Of a stretch of 5,663 bases of DNA, positions 5,049 to 5,663 are shown in pieces. Under the pieces are notes generated by a model. The model was given only the letters and a program-made list of their open reading frames with translations. It was not told the origin of the DNA and searched no databases. The first letter of the stretch is position 1; each line of letters opens with the position of its first letter. The stretch lies in NCBI GenBank assembly GCA_003242645.1, contig QGVC01000233.1, positions 1 through 5,663 of the forward strand, written 5' to 3'. The stretch is from Pseudomonadota bacterium. Its GTDB lineage: Bacteria; Pseudomonadota; Alphaproteobacteria; Rhizobiales; Hyphomicrobiaceae. Made by a program: the position numbers and the translations under genes.

Positions 5049-5663
5049 CTATCTGCCACTCTTACCCCATGCGTTCACTGTTGCTGCATCGTAGATGTGT
5101 ACCTTGCATCCGAACCGGTGGTGAATCTTACGGATGTGAGCAACGTCGGACTCGGAGAAGACGCCGATGTATACGCTTAGCAAGCTCGGAGGCTCATTCG
5201 CGTTCCCCGTTCGTCTCCCATGAGGTGTTGCGGCTCGTCGGATTGCCCTGAGGATGTGTTCGTCATACTCGCCAAAGCCGAAGCCAAAGGTTACGAGCGA
5301 GCCTGTGATACTGCAGAGAGTATCGTAGCAGTACGTCAGATAGCGGTTATGCCGGATGTGAGCAAGCTTTTGATTGCCATCTCCCGCGGTGACAAAGACT
5401 GGGTACTCGCCTTTGCTCATCCGGGTGGTGATTTTTTCCAGTAGGTACTGGTGAGTGTCATACTCTTCTTTGACTATATCGACACCGGTATCAAAGAAGG
5501 GGAGGGCCCCGTGAAGATAGAAGACATTCTGGGTCTCGCGACGCTTTCCCCACCGAAGCTCGGACCATTTCCGCTCATGTGAGGGAGCGTCTTCGTCCTC
5601 CAACTCTCGGCCGCATCCATCGACGTGTTCGACCCCATTGCGAAGCAGAGTCCAGTACAAGAG
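5049..5663 (-). CDS. DUF4917-family protein, C-terminal about 204 residues; 5' end cut by window edge
   Basis: The frame is open to the window edge and its first visible residues are LLYWTLLRNG, which match an internal DUF4917 segment, so the true start lies beyond the right edge. Further family features are NVFYLHGALPFF (His codon at 5513-5511), a Lys/Glu-rich helix, GEYPVFVTAGDGNQKLAHI, an NRYLTYCYDTL helix, the glycine-rich strand LVTFGFGFGEYDEHI, and an ending VHIYDAATVNAWG typical of the family C terminus, so the 3' end looks intact (TAG at 5051-5049). The order of LHG, a helical part and FGxGxxxxDEHI parallels SIR2_2-like domains, in which an NAD-binding Rossmann-type fold is used; DUF4917 itself has no proven activity known to me. 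Base composition is about 50 % G+C in hand-counted lines, below the tni genes, consistent with separately acquired cargo. A defence role, as for many SIR2-like proteins on mobile elements, is only inference. Confidence 0.82.
   Translation of the reverse strand, partial: LLYWTLLRNGVEHVDGCGRELEDEDAPSHERKWSELRWGKRRETQNVFYLHGALPFFDTGVDIVKEEYDTHQYLLEKITTRMSKGEYPVFVTAGDGNQKLAHIRHNRYLTYCYDTLCSITGSLVTFGFGFGEYDEHILRAIRRAATPHGRRTGNANEPPSLLSVYIGVFSESDVAHIRKIHHRFGCKVHIYDAATVNAWGKSGR

Overview
The window is a piece of a proteobacterial-looking mobile element of the Tn5053/Tn402 and Tn7-like superfamily. It holds most of a transposition operon on the + strand (the 3' part of tniA, then tniB and tniQ) and the C-terminal part of a DUF4917-family gene on the - strand, cut by the right edge. 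The host group is inferred only from base composition and gene type: the tni genes have about 60-65 % G+C in hand-counted lines, with GC-rich third codon positions. A Burkholderia-, Ralstonia- or Xanthomonas-like background would fit, but nothing here fixes it.

Layout: (1) 2-1057, DDE transposase TniA/TnsB-like, open at the left edge; the DNGREF and HVERF catalytic motifs, the Mu-type C-terminal barrel and a C-terminal tail are present. (2) 1062-2078, TniB/TnsC-like AAA+ ATPase, with a strong ribosome binding site lying over the end of tniA. (3) 2086-4425, an exceptionally long TniQ/TnsD-like target-selection protein of 779 residues, with a GTG start 7 bases after tniB. It has an N-terminal TniQ zinc-binding domain, several helix-turn-helix-like segments and a C-terminal tandem repeat. 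(4) 4426-5048, a 623-base stretch between converging genes with no confident gene. It contains an alternating array of the octamer AAGACGGT, several palindromes, and two weak, mutually antisense open frames. (5) 5049-5663, - strand, DUF4917 gene with about 50 % G+C, clearly lower than the tni operon, so probably separately acquired cargo.

How it works together: TniA would cut and join the element ends, TniB would form the ATP-dependent filament linking target to transposase, and TniQ would recognise the target. The length and number of DNA-binding-like modules in TniQ suggest a sequence-specific, TnsD-like insertion site. The DUF4917 protein resembles SIR2_2-type NAD-handling proteins in motif order and lies where such elements carry cargo; a defence role is possible but is inference. 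Neither terminus, no resolvase, no TnsA, no Cas gene and no CRISPR array is visible. The most unusual parts are the TniQ architecture, the octamer array after it, and the DUF4917 cargo.
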